This document shows, piece by piece, positions 33,709 through 42,669 of a DNA stretch of 47,240 bases. The stretch's first letter is position 1. Each line of letters begins with the position of its first letter. This DNA is from JAFGPJ01 sp964439135 (GTDB lineage: Bacteria > Planctomycetota > Phycisphaerae > Sedimentisphaerales > Anaerobacaceae), in contig CAYTNN010000004.1 of the NCBI GenBank assembly GCA_964439135.1, positions 1 to 47,240 on the forward strand, given 5' to 3'. The notes beneath the pieces were generated by a model, which made no database searches, was not told the DNA's origin, and saw only the letters and a program-made list of their open reading frames with translations. Position numbers and translations under genes: made by a program.

Positions 33709-35412
33709 TTACATTACATCTGCCTGTGTCACTCTCAATACTTCAGAGATAGTAGTTATCCCGGCAAGCACTTTCCTGGCGCCGTCCATTCGAAGAGTCT
33801 GCAGGCCGGTGTTAAGAGCAAACCTCTTTATTGTACCGGCACTTTCTCTTTTGTATATCAGGTTCTGTATCTCGGCATCGATCAACATCATTTCATAAAT
33901 GCCCGTTCGGCCGCGATAACCGGTCTGAAAGCACCTCTCACAGCCTGTGCCTACAAAGAATTTTCCGCTGTCATTATCCATTTTACCCAGTCCAAGCTCT
34001 ATTAATTCGTGGGGCGACGGTTTGACAGGTTCTTTGCAATCCGGACACACTTTTCGTACTAACCGCTGAGCTATTATGGCAATCAGCGATGAACTTACCA
34101 AGTACGGCTCGACGCCCAAATCCAGGAGCCGGCTGACCGCGCCTGCCGAGTCGTTAGTATGCAGAGTGCTGAAAACCAAGTGGCCTGTAAGCGAAGATTG
34201 TATTGCCATACGGGCGGTCTCAATGTCTCGAACCTCGCCGATCATTATAACATCCGGGTCCTGACGCAGCACGTGACGAAGTGACGTGGCAAAAGTCATT
34301 CCTTTCTTGCTGGCGACTTGAATCTGGCTGATACCTTCGAGCTGATACTCAATCGGGTCTTCTATGGTTATAACGTTTTTCTCGGCCGAGTTGATTCTGT
34401 TAAGGCATGCGTAAAGTGTTGTGCTTTTCCCGCTGCCGGTCGGACCTGTCACGAAAATAACCCCGTGGGAGCGGTTGAGCAAAGAATCGAATTTTTGCAG
34501 GTTATCCTTGTGCAATCCCAGCTCGTTCAATCCGAAAAGCCCGGTGCTTTTATCGAGCAGACGCAGCACGCTGCGCTCGCCGTAGCTGGTCGGCACGGTG
34601 CTGATGCGCAAATCGACTTCACGCTGGCCCAGCCGGACACTGCACCTGCCGTCCTGCGGAAGCCGGCGCTCGGCAATGTCCATGCCGGCCATAACCTTGA
34701 TACGTGAAATAACCAAAGGCAGGACATTCTTGTTCAGGCTCAGGGTATCATACAAAATACCGTCAATACGGTAGCGAATCTGAATCTTTGACTCGTATGG
34801 ATGGACATGAATATCACTGGCCCGCAACTGCAGGGCGCGAAAGAGAATGTCATTTACCAGCCTGATAACCGGCGGCCGATTCACCACGTCAAGCAGGTCG
34901 TCCGAACCGGCGACCTCGTCAACGAGCTGGTCGAGATTCTGCGAATCGAGTTCTTCTACCACCTCATCGATGACCGTCGTCTTCTGCTCATAGGCGATGT
35001 CTATTACGGAAGTAATAGCAGCACGGGTGGATACTGCCGCACTGACCGGCAAGCCCATCATCTTCGAAACATTGTCCAGAGCATTCGCATCCAGCGGCTT
35101 GGATAAAACCACCGTAAGCTCACCATTATCAGCATCAGGTTTTATCCCGACAAGGTAATGATGCTGGGCATACATTGCAGGGACAGCTTCTATGAATTCC
35201 GCAGGCACGTTCTTTGCGGATATTTCCGGCAGAAATTCCCAGCCGAGCGCTTCGGCAAACAGCCTCAGTACGGCATCTTCCGTAAAATAAGGACAGTTAA
35301 GCAAAGCTTCGTCAAGTCGGCCCTGGCCGGTGTTTTCTTCGAAGAACCCGGCCAATCGCTCAGCATCAATAAGACCGGTCCGCTTGGCAGTTTGTAAAAG
35401 CAAATCTTTCAT
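33709..35412 (-). CDS. gspE: Type II secretion ATPase GspE
   Basis: GspE powers pseudopilus growth. In 567 residues: an N-terminal MshEN-type domain (about 1-150), Walker A GPTGSGKST (323-331), Asp box EDPIE (351-355), Walker B IMIGEVRD (about 389-396), the His box STLHTNDS, and a zinc site with Cys456/Cys459 and Cys491/Cys494 (CPDC; CERC). All catalytic elements are intact. The start is only 2 bases from the gspD stop, so translation is coupled. Confidence 0.96.
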   Translation of the reverse strand: MKDLLLQTAKRTGLIDAERLAGFFEENTGQGRLDEALLNCPYFTEDAVLRLFAEALGWEFLPEISAKNVPAEFIEAVPAMYAQHHYLVGIKPDADNGELTVVLSKPLDANALDNVSKMMGLPVSAAVSTRAAITSVIDIAYEQKTTVIDEVVEELDSQNLDQLVDEVAGSDDLLDVVNRPPVIRLVNDILFRALQLRASDIHVHPYESKIQIRYRIDGILYDTLSLNKNVLPLVISRIKVMAGMDIAERRLPQDGRCSVRLGQREVDLRISTVPTSYGERSVLRLLDKSTGLFGLNELGLHKDNLQKFDSLLNRSHGVIFVTGPTGSGKSTTLYACLNRINSAEKNVITIEDPIEYQLEGISQIQVASKKGMTFATSLRHVLRQDPDVIMIGEVRDIETARMAIQSSLTGHLVFSTLHTNDSAGAVSRLLDLGVEPYLVSSSLIAIIAQRLVRKVCPDCKEPVKPSPHELIELGLGKMDNDSGKFFVGTGCERCFQTGYRGRTGIYEMMLIDAEIQNLIYKRESAGTIKRFALNTGLQTLRMDGARKVLAGITTISEVLRVTQADVM

Positions 35413-35414
35413 TA

Positions 35415-38400
35415 CTATTGTGCATCAAGTACTTTTAACGGATTCATACTCTTGGGCTTTACGCCAGGCCAGTCCTGATAGCTTTGGAATCTGTCCTCAA
35501 ATTTCTCAAAAGCCATCTTGTTTCTCTCAGATATTCTCTCCAGGTCCGGTAGGCCGGCAAGTGTCTCATCGGGTCTCAGTACCTCAGCCTTAACAAATAC
35601 ATATAGCCTTGTTTGTCTGCTGCTGTTGTCAATTTTTCTAAAGAGTCCCCCTACAATCGGGATGTCACCAAGCAGAGGTATCTTCCAGTTATCCTTATGC
35701 TGGTCCACTGTTATAATACCCCCGAGTATTATTGTGCTTTTATCAGGGACAGTGACTATTGTTTCAATATTGTTTTCACTCTTATCGGGTGGCGGCTGAT
35801 TCGGTTGAAGACCAGTTTCAGGAGCTATTTGACTTGAACGTGTCATGTTTATCTCAAGGCGAAGCAGATTCCCCTTGCTGATATGGGGCGTTATGTCAAG
35901 CTCGATACCGGATGGAAATTCATCAAAGGTGTAACTTGAGCTCACAACTGCTTCACCGGAAGTGGTAGCAGACGAGGAGCTCCTTGATCCATATATGGTA
36001 TTCATCGTGTCAATATGGCCCAGTTCATTATCGTTGACCAGAATTTTTGGCTTCGCAAGAACACGGCCGTACCCTTTTTTCTGCATCATGGTTAACAATG
36101 TCTGGATATGAGTGTCGGCGTAAAAACCTTGACCGCCCGCCAATCCATCCCCTAAAATGGAGCTTAGCTCGGTGACTCGGTTGGCGGGAAAGCCGGAGTT
36201 TTCGGGGGAAAGTAAGGCGGAAAGTTTGTCCATTTGCCCGCCCGGCTCTAATCTTGGGAATTTTGTGACCAACTGCAAATCGTAGTCGAACGCATCGACC
36301 TCGCTGATTTCAACAAGCGTGACATCCATAAGAACCTGGGGCCTTCTCTTATCTAATTGTTCTATCAGGTTACTTATCCATTCCTGATTCTTTTTGCTCG
36401 CATAGACAATCAATGAAAAAGTGTTAGGGTCCGGAACTATCGTTATTTGATCTTCCTGCTTTTGTCTGACGCTTTCGACCTTGCCTTCCTTGTCCAGGAC
36501 ACTCTCTTGAATTAGCGGCTCCAGAACCGTTACCAAATGATCCGGTGACTGGTTTTCGAGCGGATAGACTTTATAAGGTATATCCTTTTTGTCGGTTTCA
36601 GCATCTACGTAGCTTAGAATCTCTGCTATCTCAATATGCTGCTCGGCAGTCGCATTGACCAGCAGTGAATTTGTCGGCTCAACTACGATAATTTGCGGCT
36701 CTTCTGTAGGAGCCTCGGTTGATGTCCCGTCCATCTGAGTTCTGCTAAGCGTCGATTGCCTTTGCTGTGCAGCAGTTTGTGGAGTTGGGGGCTTGGCGCC
36801 GCTGGTAATTCTTGAAGAATAATAAGGACTCGTCAGGGTGGGGCTAATTATGCCAAGCTCTTCCAATTGCTTCTTCACATCCTCAGCGTCAACGTGATTT
36901 ATTTTGTACAATTCCAGTGACCGCAGGTCCTGCTGTACTACATCGAGAGTACTTATCAGTTCTTCGACTTCATCTAATTGTTTATTAAGCCCTATCATCA
37001 GAATCCGGTTTGTTCTCTCATCGGCGTCGAGATAAACAGTGGGTTGAGTTGTATCCGATTGTTGGGCCGTAGTGGGTGTTCTGACGCTCGTTCTGGCCCT
37101 TGCTGCGGCCTGTTCAGCCTGGCGAACACGGAGTTGATATTGTTGTGCCGTCTCGTTCGCCCTCTTGGGACTAACCCTGGCCGGTGTAGCCGGTGCCGAC
37201 GTCTCGGCAATGGTGATGGATAAAGTACCTAATTGCTCGGCAAGGCTTTGGAGCTTTGGAGCAAGCGTCTGGGCCATCGTGTACTGCAACTGCCTGAACC
37301 TGAACTTTCTTGGCTCTCCCGGTCTGTCGACAATGTTCAAAAGTGCCTGAATGCGTGCCATACGGTGGGCATAACCGGTGAGGATAAGGGTTTTTGTTTC
37401 GGGGATCGCAGTTATGCTCGTGGTGAGCTTCATACTGGTCAAAAGATTTTGTGCAGTGATTGTATCTATATGTTCCAGTTTTAAAACACGTTGGACGATT
37501 CCGTCGCCGCGTTGGATTTTATCTTCTTGCGTTTCAAGTAACGCAGGATCAATGTCCAATGCGTTTGCCACCGGAGCGATCGTGACGAGATTTCCTTTGC
37601 CGCGGGTCATTGCAAGATTCTTAAACTTCAGCACATCTTCGAGCAATGGATACAAATCTTTTATCTTTATAGGGCCTCGAAACTTGCCGTGAGGATTGAT
37701 TGTGACTTCCTCGGCGACATCTTTTTCCTCGTACATGAAGTCCAGTTGCAAATACGGACCTACCAAACCCAAGAATTCGGCGACTGTAAGCTTCTGACGC
37801 TCGGCCAGAGCCAGATTGACGATTTGTTCTTCGTCGACAAGCCGCGGCATATCTTCATCCCGGTTGCCTAAAGCCGGTTCCAGTGTCTCTTGCTCGACTA
37901 CGGTTGCAGCGGTATTCGGCTCGGTCTCGACCTCGCCACTTGCTGTAAAAAGGAATCTCGCTTCGCCTGGTTCGGTTAAAGCAGAAACTTTCCGTTTAGC
38001 AGGAGATTCCAGTTTATCCTGTGCTTTCGGTATTTCCAGTGCTTCGAGCCTGCCTGAATTCTGCAATTTTCCTATAACATAAACGATTTTCTCCAATAAT
38101 CCAGCCGGTGCAACGGCAATCACAGCATCATTGTGAATATCAATAATTGCTTTAGTGCTTGCGTTCAGCCCCGGCGGATTAGAGAAGCTCCCGATCGATA
38201 TCCCCCTGGTCAAACTGGGATTGAGCTTCGCTGCAATCTGCTCGTTCGATGGCATATTCCTGGCCGCTGAGACGGGAAGTAACGCTTTTACGACAAATTG
38301 CTCCGGCCCGTCTACAAGATCAAGAATAGCTTTTGCTTTGGTTAGTTCGCGCGGCTCGGCTGTTACTAAAAGCGCGGACGAAGCAGGGAAATGCGTAACC

Positions 38401-38600
38401 GTGCCTGTCATGACCTTGGCAAGGTAATTCTTGCCTTGCTCAACGGATATGTGTTTCAAAGGAAAAATTTTATATCCGGCTTCCCTGGGAACTCCTGTTT
38501 GCCCGGCAGCAAAAAGGCAATTATTGAATATCAAAAGAGCTGCTGTAATTGCAAAAATCCAATTGTATCCCCCGTGAGAACAACGCTGCTTTATCATCAT
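35415..38600 (-). CDS. gspD: Type II secretion secretin GspD, extended
   Basis: GspD forms the outer-membrane channel. The 1061-residue protein (ATG 38600, behind GAAGGGG; a TTG 9 codons earlier is the alternative) has a signal peptide to about residue 32. Residue numbers here count from that ATG. An N1-like segment is at 42-99, an N0-like fold at about 256-346, N1 at 367-427, N2 and N3 between 431 and 670 split by Ala/Thr/Pro-rich inserts (about 466-519 and 591-636), N4 near 674-750, and the secretin barrel from about 754 to 1005, with VPDKSTIILGGII and IPLLGDIPIVGGLF. Family members are usually 600-750 residues; the extra N-terminal region is notable. Confidence 0.93.
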   Translation of the reverse strand: MMIKQRCSHGGYNWIFAITAALLIFNNCLFAAGQTGVPREAGYKIFPLKHISVEQGKNYLAKVMTGTVTHFPASSALLVTAEPRELTKAKAILDLVDGPEQFVVKALLPVSAARNMPSNEQIAAKLNPSLTRGISIGSFSNPPGLNASTKAIIDIHNDAVIAVAPAGLLEKIVYVIGKLQNSGRLEALEIPKAQDKLESPAKRKVSALTEPGEARFLFTASGEVETEPNTAATVVEQETLEPALGNRDEDMPRLVDEEQIVNLALAERQKLTVAEFLGLVGPYLQLDFMYEEKDVAEEVTINPHGKFRGPIKIKDLYPLLEDVLKFKNLAMTRGKGNLVTIAPVANALDIDPALLETQEDKIQRGDGIVQRVLKLEHIDTITAQNLLTSMKLTTSITAIPETKTLILTGYAHRMARIQALLNIVDRPGEPRKFRFRQLQYTMAQTLAPKLQSLAEQLGTLSITIAETSAPATPARVSPKRANETAQQYQLRVRQAEQAAARARTSVRTPTTAQQSDTTQPTVYLDADERTNRILMIGLNKQLDEVEELISTLDVVQQDLRSLELYKINHVDAEDVKKQLEELGIISPTLTSPYYSSRITSGAKPPTPQTAAQQRQSTLSRTQMDGTSTEAPTEEPQIIVVEPTNSLLVNATAEQHIEIAEILSYVDAETDKKDIPYKVYPLENQSPDHLVTVLEPLIQESVLDKEGKVESVRQKQEDQITIVPDPNTFSLIVYASKKNQEWISNLIEQLDKRRPQVLMDVTLVEISEVDAFDYDLQLVTKFPRLEPGGQMDKLSALLSPENSGFPANRVTELSSILGDGLAGGQGFYADTHIQTLLTMMQKKGYGRVLAKPKILVNDNELGHIDTMNTIYGSRSSSSATTSGEAVVSSSYTFDEFPSGIELDITPHISKGNLLRLEINMTRSSQIAPETGLQPNQPPPDKSENNIETIVTVPDKSTIILGGIITVDQHKDNWKIPLLGDIPIVGGLFRKIDNSSRQTRLYVFVKAEVLRPDETLAGLPDLERISERNKMAFEKFEDRFQSYQDWPGVKPKSMNPLKVLDAQ

Positions 38601-39033
38601 GAAAAACCCCTTCGTCCGATAGTTCAAGATATCAATCCCTTCCCCAAAGCCTCACTTTTACCAGGCAAAACAATGGGGGCCGGTTTTAAAGTAATTACTA
38701 TTAAATCAGACACAAAAAAAGGCCAAAAGTTCCCGATTTTCAGGTAAAAAAACGCCAATATGTTCACTAAAATTGGTGTATTTTGTGCATCGAGTTTCAA
38801 ATGTCGGTCGGAAGCTGCCGATCTTTGATTCATCCGGCTGATCGAGTTTAATTTTGACAATTATCGGGCACACTAACTTAAGTACAAATTCACGTATATT
38901 AGATTTTACAGACCTATAAAACTATCGCAAATGCTTATGATAACGTTATAGAAAACAAAAAGAACTGGACTCAGCAGCTTAATCGCAGTTGGAAATGTTT
39001 TTACAGTGCAGAACTCAACAATATGGCGTGGGA
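38601..39033. other. 433-base AT-rich region between gspC-like gene and gspD
   Basis: No gene of more than a few dozen codons is supported. The region could hold a promoter for gspD, but no hexamer pair stood out above background. Two poly-A/T tracts (near 38716 and 38750) are present on the plus strand. Confidence 0.5.
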
Positions 39034-39972
39034 CTATTCTTCCGCCGATGTGTCTGGTTTTTCTACTTTACCCTCGTCCGCTTCAGGCGAAGATGGATTT
39101 GTGTCTTTCTGAATGCCTTTCAACTTTTCACCTATATTACCCAGCTTTTTTGCTTCTTCGGCACTCACACGAGTAGATTTAAATTTTGAAATGAGTTGCT
39201 CTATACGGGCAGACCTTTTTTCTTTGTCGAGTTCCGAATTAGTTTTATCCGAAGCAGAATTTCTCTGTAAATCCTTCAGCTTGTCTACGAGTTCCCCCAT
39301 CTTTTCGTCATTGTCACCGTTTCCTTGCAGTTTCTGAGGCATATCTATTGTTCTTCTAACACCAGTGGCAGTTCTGCCTGAAGCCGGCGATGTGGATTTT
39401 AAGGGGCTTTTGCTACTTCTTAACGAAGAAGCAGGAGATGTTCTGTTTGGAGGCGTCGTATTCGGTTTCTGCTCAATTTCAAGCTCGAAAGTCTCTTTGC
39501 TGCTTTTAACAACGACGAGACCGTCTTTTACCTGCTCAATAAGTAAATGACCAACCTTGCCGGATTGCCGGACCCAGTATCGTCCCCTTCCAGGCTCGTC
39601 AATCAACGCCAGCGACAATTCCGGATTATCTGCACAATAACTGGTAGCAAAAACTTTGAATTTGGGCGTAACAGGCAGTCTGTCGGCAAAATTAGTCGCC
39701 TTGGCTCCCTTGACAGCTTTCTGCGTTGTCGATTTGAGCGGATTCAGAAACAATGCAAAAGCCTCTGCCTGCTCGACAAGCGGTGATACCCGGCTCTCTC
39801 CCGTCTTTGCCTTGTTATCCGCAACGTCCTCGAACTTTTCTTTCACACTCGGTAATTTAAGAAATTCGTCGATGCGTTCATCGCTGCGAACACCATAAAT
39901 CACAGGAAAAACAAAGAAAACGCCTGCCAGAATCGCTGCTACAACACTTGTTATTCGCAATGTCTTTATCAT
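39034..39972 (-). CDS. Hypothetical protein in GspC position
   Basis: The 312-residue protein (ATG 39972) has one N-terminal membrane helix (about 7-25) and a periplasmic beta-rich part (residues about 95-165, including FATSYCADNPELSLALIDEP and RYWVRQSGKVGHLLIEQVKD). Then comes a Ser/Pro/Thr-rich linker and a charged helical tail that looks coiled-coil. GspC has an N-terminal helix and a periplasmic homology region that binds the secretin; the gene order here (then gspD to gspM) puts this protein where gspC belongs. I do not recognise a GspC motif, so this stays a candidate. Confidence 0.6.
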   Translation of the reverse strand: MIKTLRITSVVAAILAGVFFVFPVIYGVRSDERIDEFLKLPSVKEKFEDVADNKAKTGESRVSPLVEQAEAFALFLNPLKSTTQKAVKGAKATNFADRLPVTPKFKVFATSYCADNPELSLALIDEPGRGRYWVRQSGKVGHLLIEQVKDGLVVVKSSKETFELEIEQKPNTTPPNRTSPASSLRSSKSPLKSTSPASGRTATGVRRTIDMPQKLQGNGDNDEKMGELVDKLKDLQRNSASDKTNSELDKEKRSARIEQLISKFKSTRVSAEEAKKLGNIGEKLKGIQKDTNPSSPEADEGKVEKPDTSAEE

Positions 39973-40038
39973 AGTAGTATAGAAAGCACACAAGTCGGTT
40001 GAACTTTGCACTAATACTCTTGTGCCCTTATGCTCTCT

Positions 40039-41379
40039 TTATTTGACATTGCCGGCAGCGTTTGGTTCCCTCCAATGCCTAATTTTCTCCATAAAAGCAT
40101 CCTCATTGCCCGCGTATTCGCCGCTGTGCTCGGGCGTGTGGCAGTCTAAGCAGGTCGATTTCGGCTCAGTAAGCTCGGTCACACCGGCAGAGAGGATATG
40201 TTCTGAGCCCGGTCCGTGGCAGTTTTCGCAGCCGACATTTATTAAATGCCCGGTATCCTGCTGGGAAATAAATCCGCTTTCGTAGTCCATACCGATAACG
40301 TGGCAGACGACACATTCCGGGTCGAACTGAGAATTGACTTGTTCGAGCGTCGAATAAGCCTTTGCATGGGCTTTACCGCTCCACGTTTCATATTCGGTAC
40401 CGTGGCAGGGCTTACAGGATTTTGAGCCGGTATATTCCAGACCGTTCGGCAGGGCAAAGCGTGGATGCTTCTCCAAAAGGTTCCTGTCTTTGACAATTTG
40501 CTGATAGTCTTCGTACAGTTTGACAAGAGAGTCGTCTTTTGGCAATCCTTCCTCGACGGGTAACGCCTTAAACGCTAATCTTAGCGGCTGGCCAACTCTG
40601 GCAGGGGCTGTTACTTTCAGCCCGCATATATATCTGCCGAAACGCCCTACCGTGAAAGCCAGGGGTCGTCTATCCGGATTGCCGATCACGGCCGGTTCAT
40701 CGGATTCGGATGGGCAGACAACACAATCTACAAATGGAGCCGCTTTCGCGATGGACTCGATAGTTCCGGGATCGCTATTGCTCAGGATCAGGATATTGAG
40801 AGTCGGCACGCCGGACGGCAGAGCGAAAAGACCCTCGATTTGCTCGACCGGAGTCGATGCCGGGTCAAAGGCCGCTACGGTGGCCAGCACGGTTCTGCCT
40901 TTGAGCAAGAATTCCTTTGTAAACTTCGCCGGCACATTCATCTCAGACGTGCCATGAGAACTTATTATATTAAAGGACGATTCAATGCTCTCCAGCATTC
41001 CAAGATTTCTGCCTATTTCGATGTCTTCCTCACTCAGACAAACTAAGTCATAATCGAGAAGTTGAAGGGCCTGGATTATAATATGGTATTTGATCAGATC
41101 CTGCTCGCTGTCACTTTTCACAAACGAACCCGTGTTGATTATTAATCTTTTCTGCTCGGGCACAGTATTGAGTGCGGCTGAGCGTCTGCCGAATCCACCG
41201 AGTTGTCCGCCGGAACAACCACAGGGCTTCAATGCGCCAAGCTCGTTACCGGTCAAGAAAACAGTGAGCGATTCGTCCATCGAACGCTCTTTTTCATATT
41301 CTGGAGTTCTCTTCGGGGTTTTCAATACACAAGAAGTCCCGATTGTTAAGATACAAATGCAAATTATTAATCGCTTCAT
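40039..41379 (-). CDS. Tetraheme cytochrome c with UshA-like domain, membrane-anchored
   Basis: The 446-residue protein has an N-terminal hydrophobic segment ending in TSC at residue 17 (possible lipid anchor). Residues 35-290 resemble the 5'-nucleotidase/UshA-like metallophosphatase fold with ALKPCGCSGGQLGGFGRR at 49-66. Four heme sites CxxCH follow: 322-326, 356-360, 384-388 and 410-414. It would carry electrons outside the cytoplasm. Redox partners are unknown; the DUF1573 lipoprotein genes lie just upstream on the same strand. The phosphatase metal site is degenerate, so activity is doubtful. Confidence 0.85.
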   Translation of the reverse strand: MKRLIICICILTIGTSCVLKTPKRTPEYEKERSMDESLTVFLTGNELGALKPCGCSGGQLGGFGRRSAALNTVPEQKRLIINTGSFVKSDSEQDLIKYHIIIQALQLLDYDLVCLSEEDIEIGRNLGMLESIESSFNIISSHGTSEMNVPAKFTKEFLLKGRTVLATVAAFDPASTPVEQIEGLFALPSGVPTLNILILSNSDPGTIESIAKAAPFVDCVVCPSESDEPAVIGNPDRRPLAFTVGRFGRYICGLKVTAPARVGQPLRLAFKALPVEEGLPKDDSLVKLYEDYQQIVKDRNLLEKHPRFALPNGLEYTGSKSCKPCHGTEYETWSGKAHAKAYSTLEQVNSQFDPECVVCHVIGMDYESGFISQQDTGHLINVGCENCHGPGSEHILSAGVTELTEPKSTCLDCHTPEHSGEYAGNEDAFMEKIRHWREPNAAGNVK

Positions 41380-41495
41380 TTATCAACCATCTTTTATTCT
41401 GCATTTAAAAAGCCCTTCGCTTATTTCGGTGGTCTGGATTTAGCTTACAGTACGGCCGGATCAACACCGAATTAGCACATCAAGATCTAACCGCT

Positions 41496-42560
41496 TTAGC
41501 CGGGCTTTTCAAGTGTGCTTTCCTGCGTTTTAGCTTTGGTTTTTCTTTTTGTATAATAGCCGTTACAGCGAATTGGCAACTTCTCGCCACCCTTAATATT
41601 GACTGAGAACAGGTCAGTGAATCTTGTTTTACCCTCGGCGGTCGGTGGTGTTATTTCAACGTCAAGCTGATAGCCGTTGCGAATTTTCCTCTTCTCCAGA
41701 ATCTTCATGGTGACAACATCATTTTCAGACGACAGCGACTCGATTTCAAAGTCCTTTTCATAATTGTTGAGCACCGAGATTTTCCTTACAATCGGTTTTT
41801 CCGGCACTGCATCAAACATTATAAGTAAAGGCGGATTTACCGTGTATTTTGGCAGCACGCTAAAGAGGATAACGGCCGTATTTCCCATTGGATGATCAAG
41901 GGTGATATTGATACGCCCTTTGAGACTTTTTTGCAGCTTTTCGATATTGACTTTTGGTTCAAGAACGAATTTAGTTGCTTTCACCGATGGATCATAATCA
42001 GCCGTGATGCACTCGACGGTAGATTTGAATCCTGTTATTGAAAATGGACGATTATCAATACTGCTGATTGTAACCTTCGGACAGCCTGCGTTGTCCTCAT
42101 CAAGGAAAAGTTTAAATCTCTTCGGCTCCCAGGCGATTTGCAGCACAACTTTGGCTTTAACGGCCAGGTCAGTCCCGGGGGTATTCGGATCGTTGCTGTG
42201 CACAACCATTTGTCGTGAAAACGTCATTTCCCGAGGCCCTGAGGTCCACTCGACTTTCAACGCCCCGCTTTCGCCCGGCTCATATTCCATCTTGTCCAGC
42301 TTGGTGACTACACCACAGCATCTCCCGACCTTCGTGATTTTCAGTAAGCCTTGCCCAACGTTTGTGAATTTTAACTCACCTGTTTGCTTTGTGCTTGGTC
42401 CGACTTCACCGAAGTCGCAGATCATTTTTTCAAACTTGATTTCCGGCATGGATTTCCCTGTTAGTCTTGCCTGCTCTTGACAGCCAATCTGTAAAAACGA
42501 CACCAAACCACAGATTACACAAATCATCTGTGAAGTATGTATTTCGAATTTTCGTTTCAT
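41496..42560 (-). CDS. DUF1573 lipoprotein (copy 2)
   Basis: The 354-residue product has a lipoprotein signal (FLQIGC, Cys27), then a DUF1573 Ig-like (ASH/HYDIN-like) domain at about 43-140 with CDFGEVGPSTKQTGELKFTN and the RCCG cysteine pair, followed by further beta domains. The function of DUF1573 is not known; such domains act in protein-protein contacts at the cell surface. It is a paralogue of the 42670-43746 gene, in tandem, with its promoter also duplicated. Confidence 0.85.
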   Translation of the reverse strand: MKRKFEIHTSQMICVICGLVSFLQIGCQEQARLTGKSMPEIKFEKMICDFGEVGPSTKQTGELKFTNVGQGLLKITKVGRCCGVVTKLDKMEYEPGESGALKVEWTSGPREMTFSRQMVVHSNDPNTPGTDLAVKAKVVLQIAWEPKRFKLFLDEDNAGCPKVTISSIDNRPFSITGFKSTVECITADYDPSVKATKFVLEPKVNIEKLQKSLKGRINITLDHPMGNTAVILFSVLPKYTVNPPLLIMFDAVPEKPIVRKISVLNNYEKDFEIESLSSENDVVTMKILEKRKIRNGYQLDVEITPPTAEGKTRFTDLFSVNIKGGEKLPIRCNGYYTKRKTKAKTQESTLEKPG

Positions 42561-42614
42561 CTTATCATCTCCAAATCAGATTGTGATGTAAACTTCGTCC
42601 AAATAACGACCTAT

Positions 42615-42643
42615 AGTTTAATTAAAAAGACATCTTTAAGCAA
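42615..42643 (-). promoter_or_regulatory. Promoter of DUF1573 copy 2
   Basis: Read on the minus strand: TTGCTT (42643-42638), a 17-base spacer and TAAACT (42620-42615). The same layout occurs upstream of the paralogue (43802-43830), which supports both. Confidence 0.6.
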
Positions 42644-42669
42644 GGAATTTTCAAACACGCTAACGTTCT

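Noticed and set aside
38600..38720. Cyclic-di-GMP riboswitch in the gspD leader
   Set aside because: A few bases looked suggestive, but the conserved core and pairing of the GEMM class are absent.
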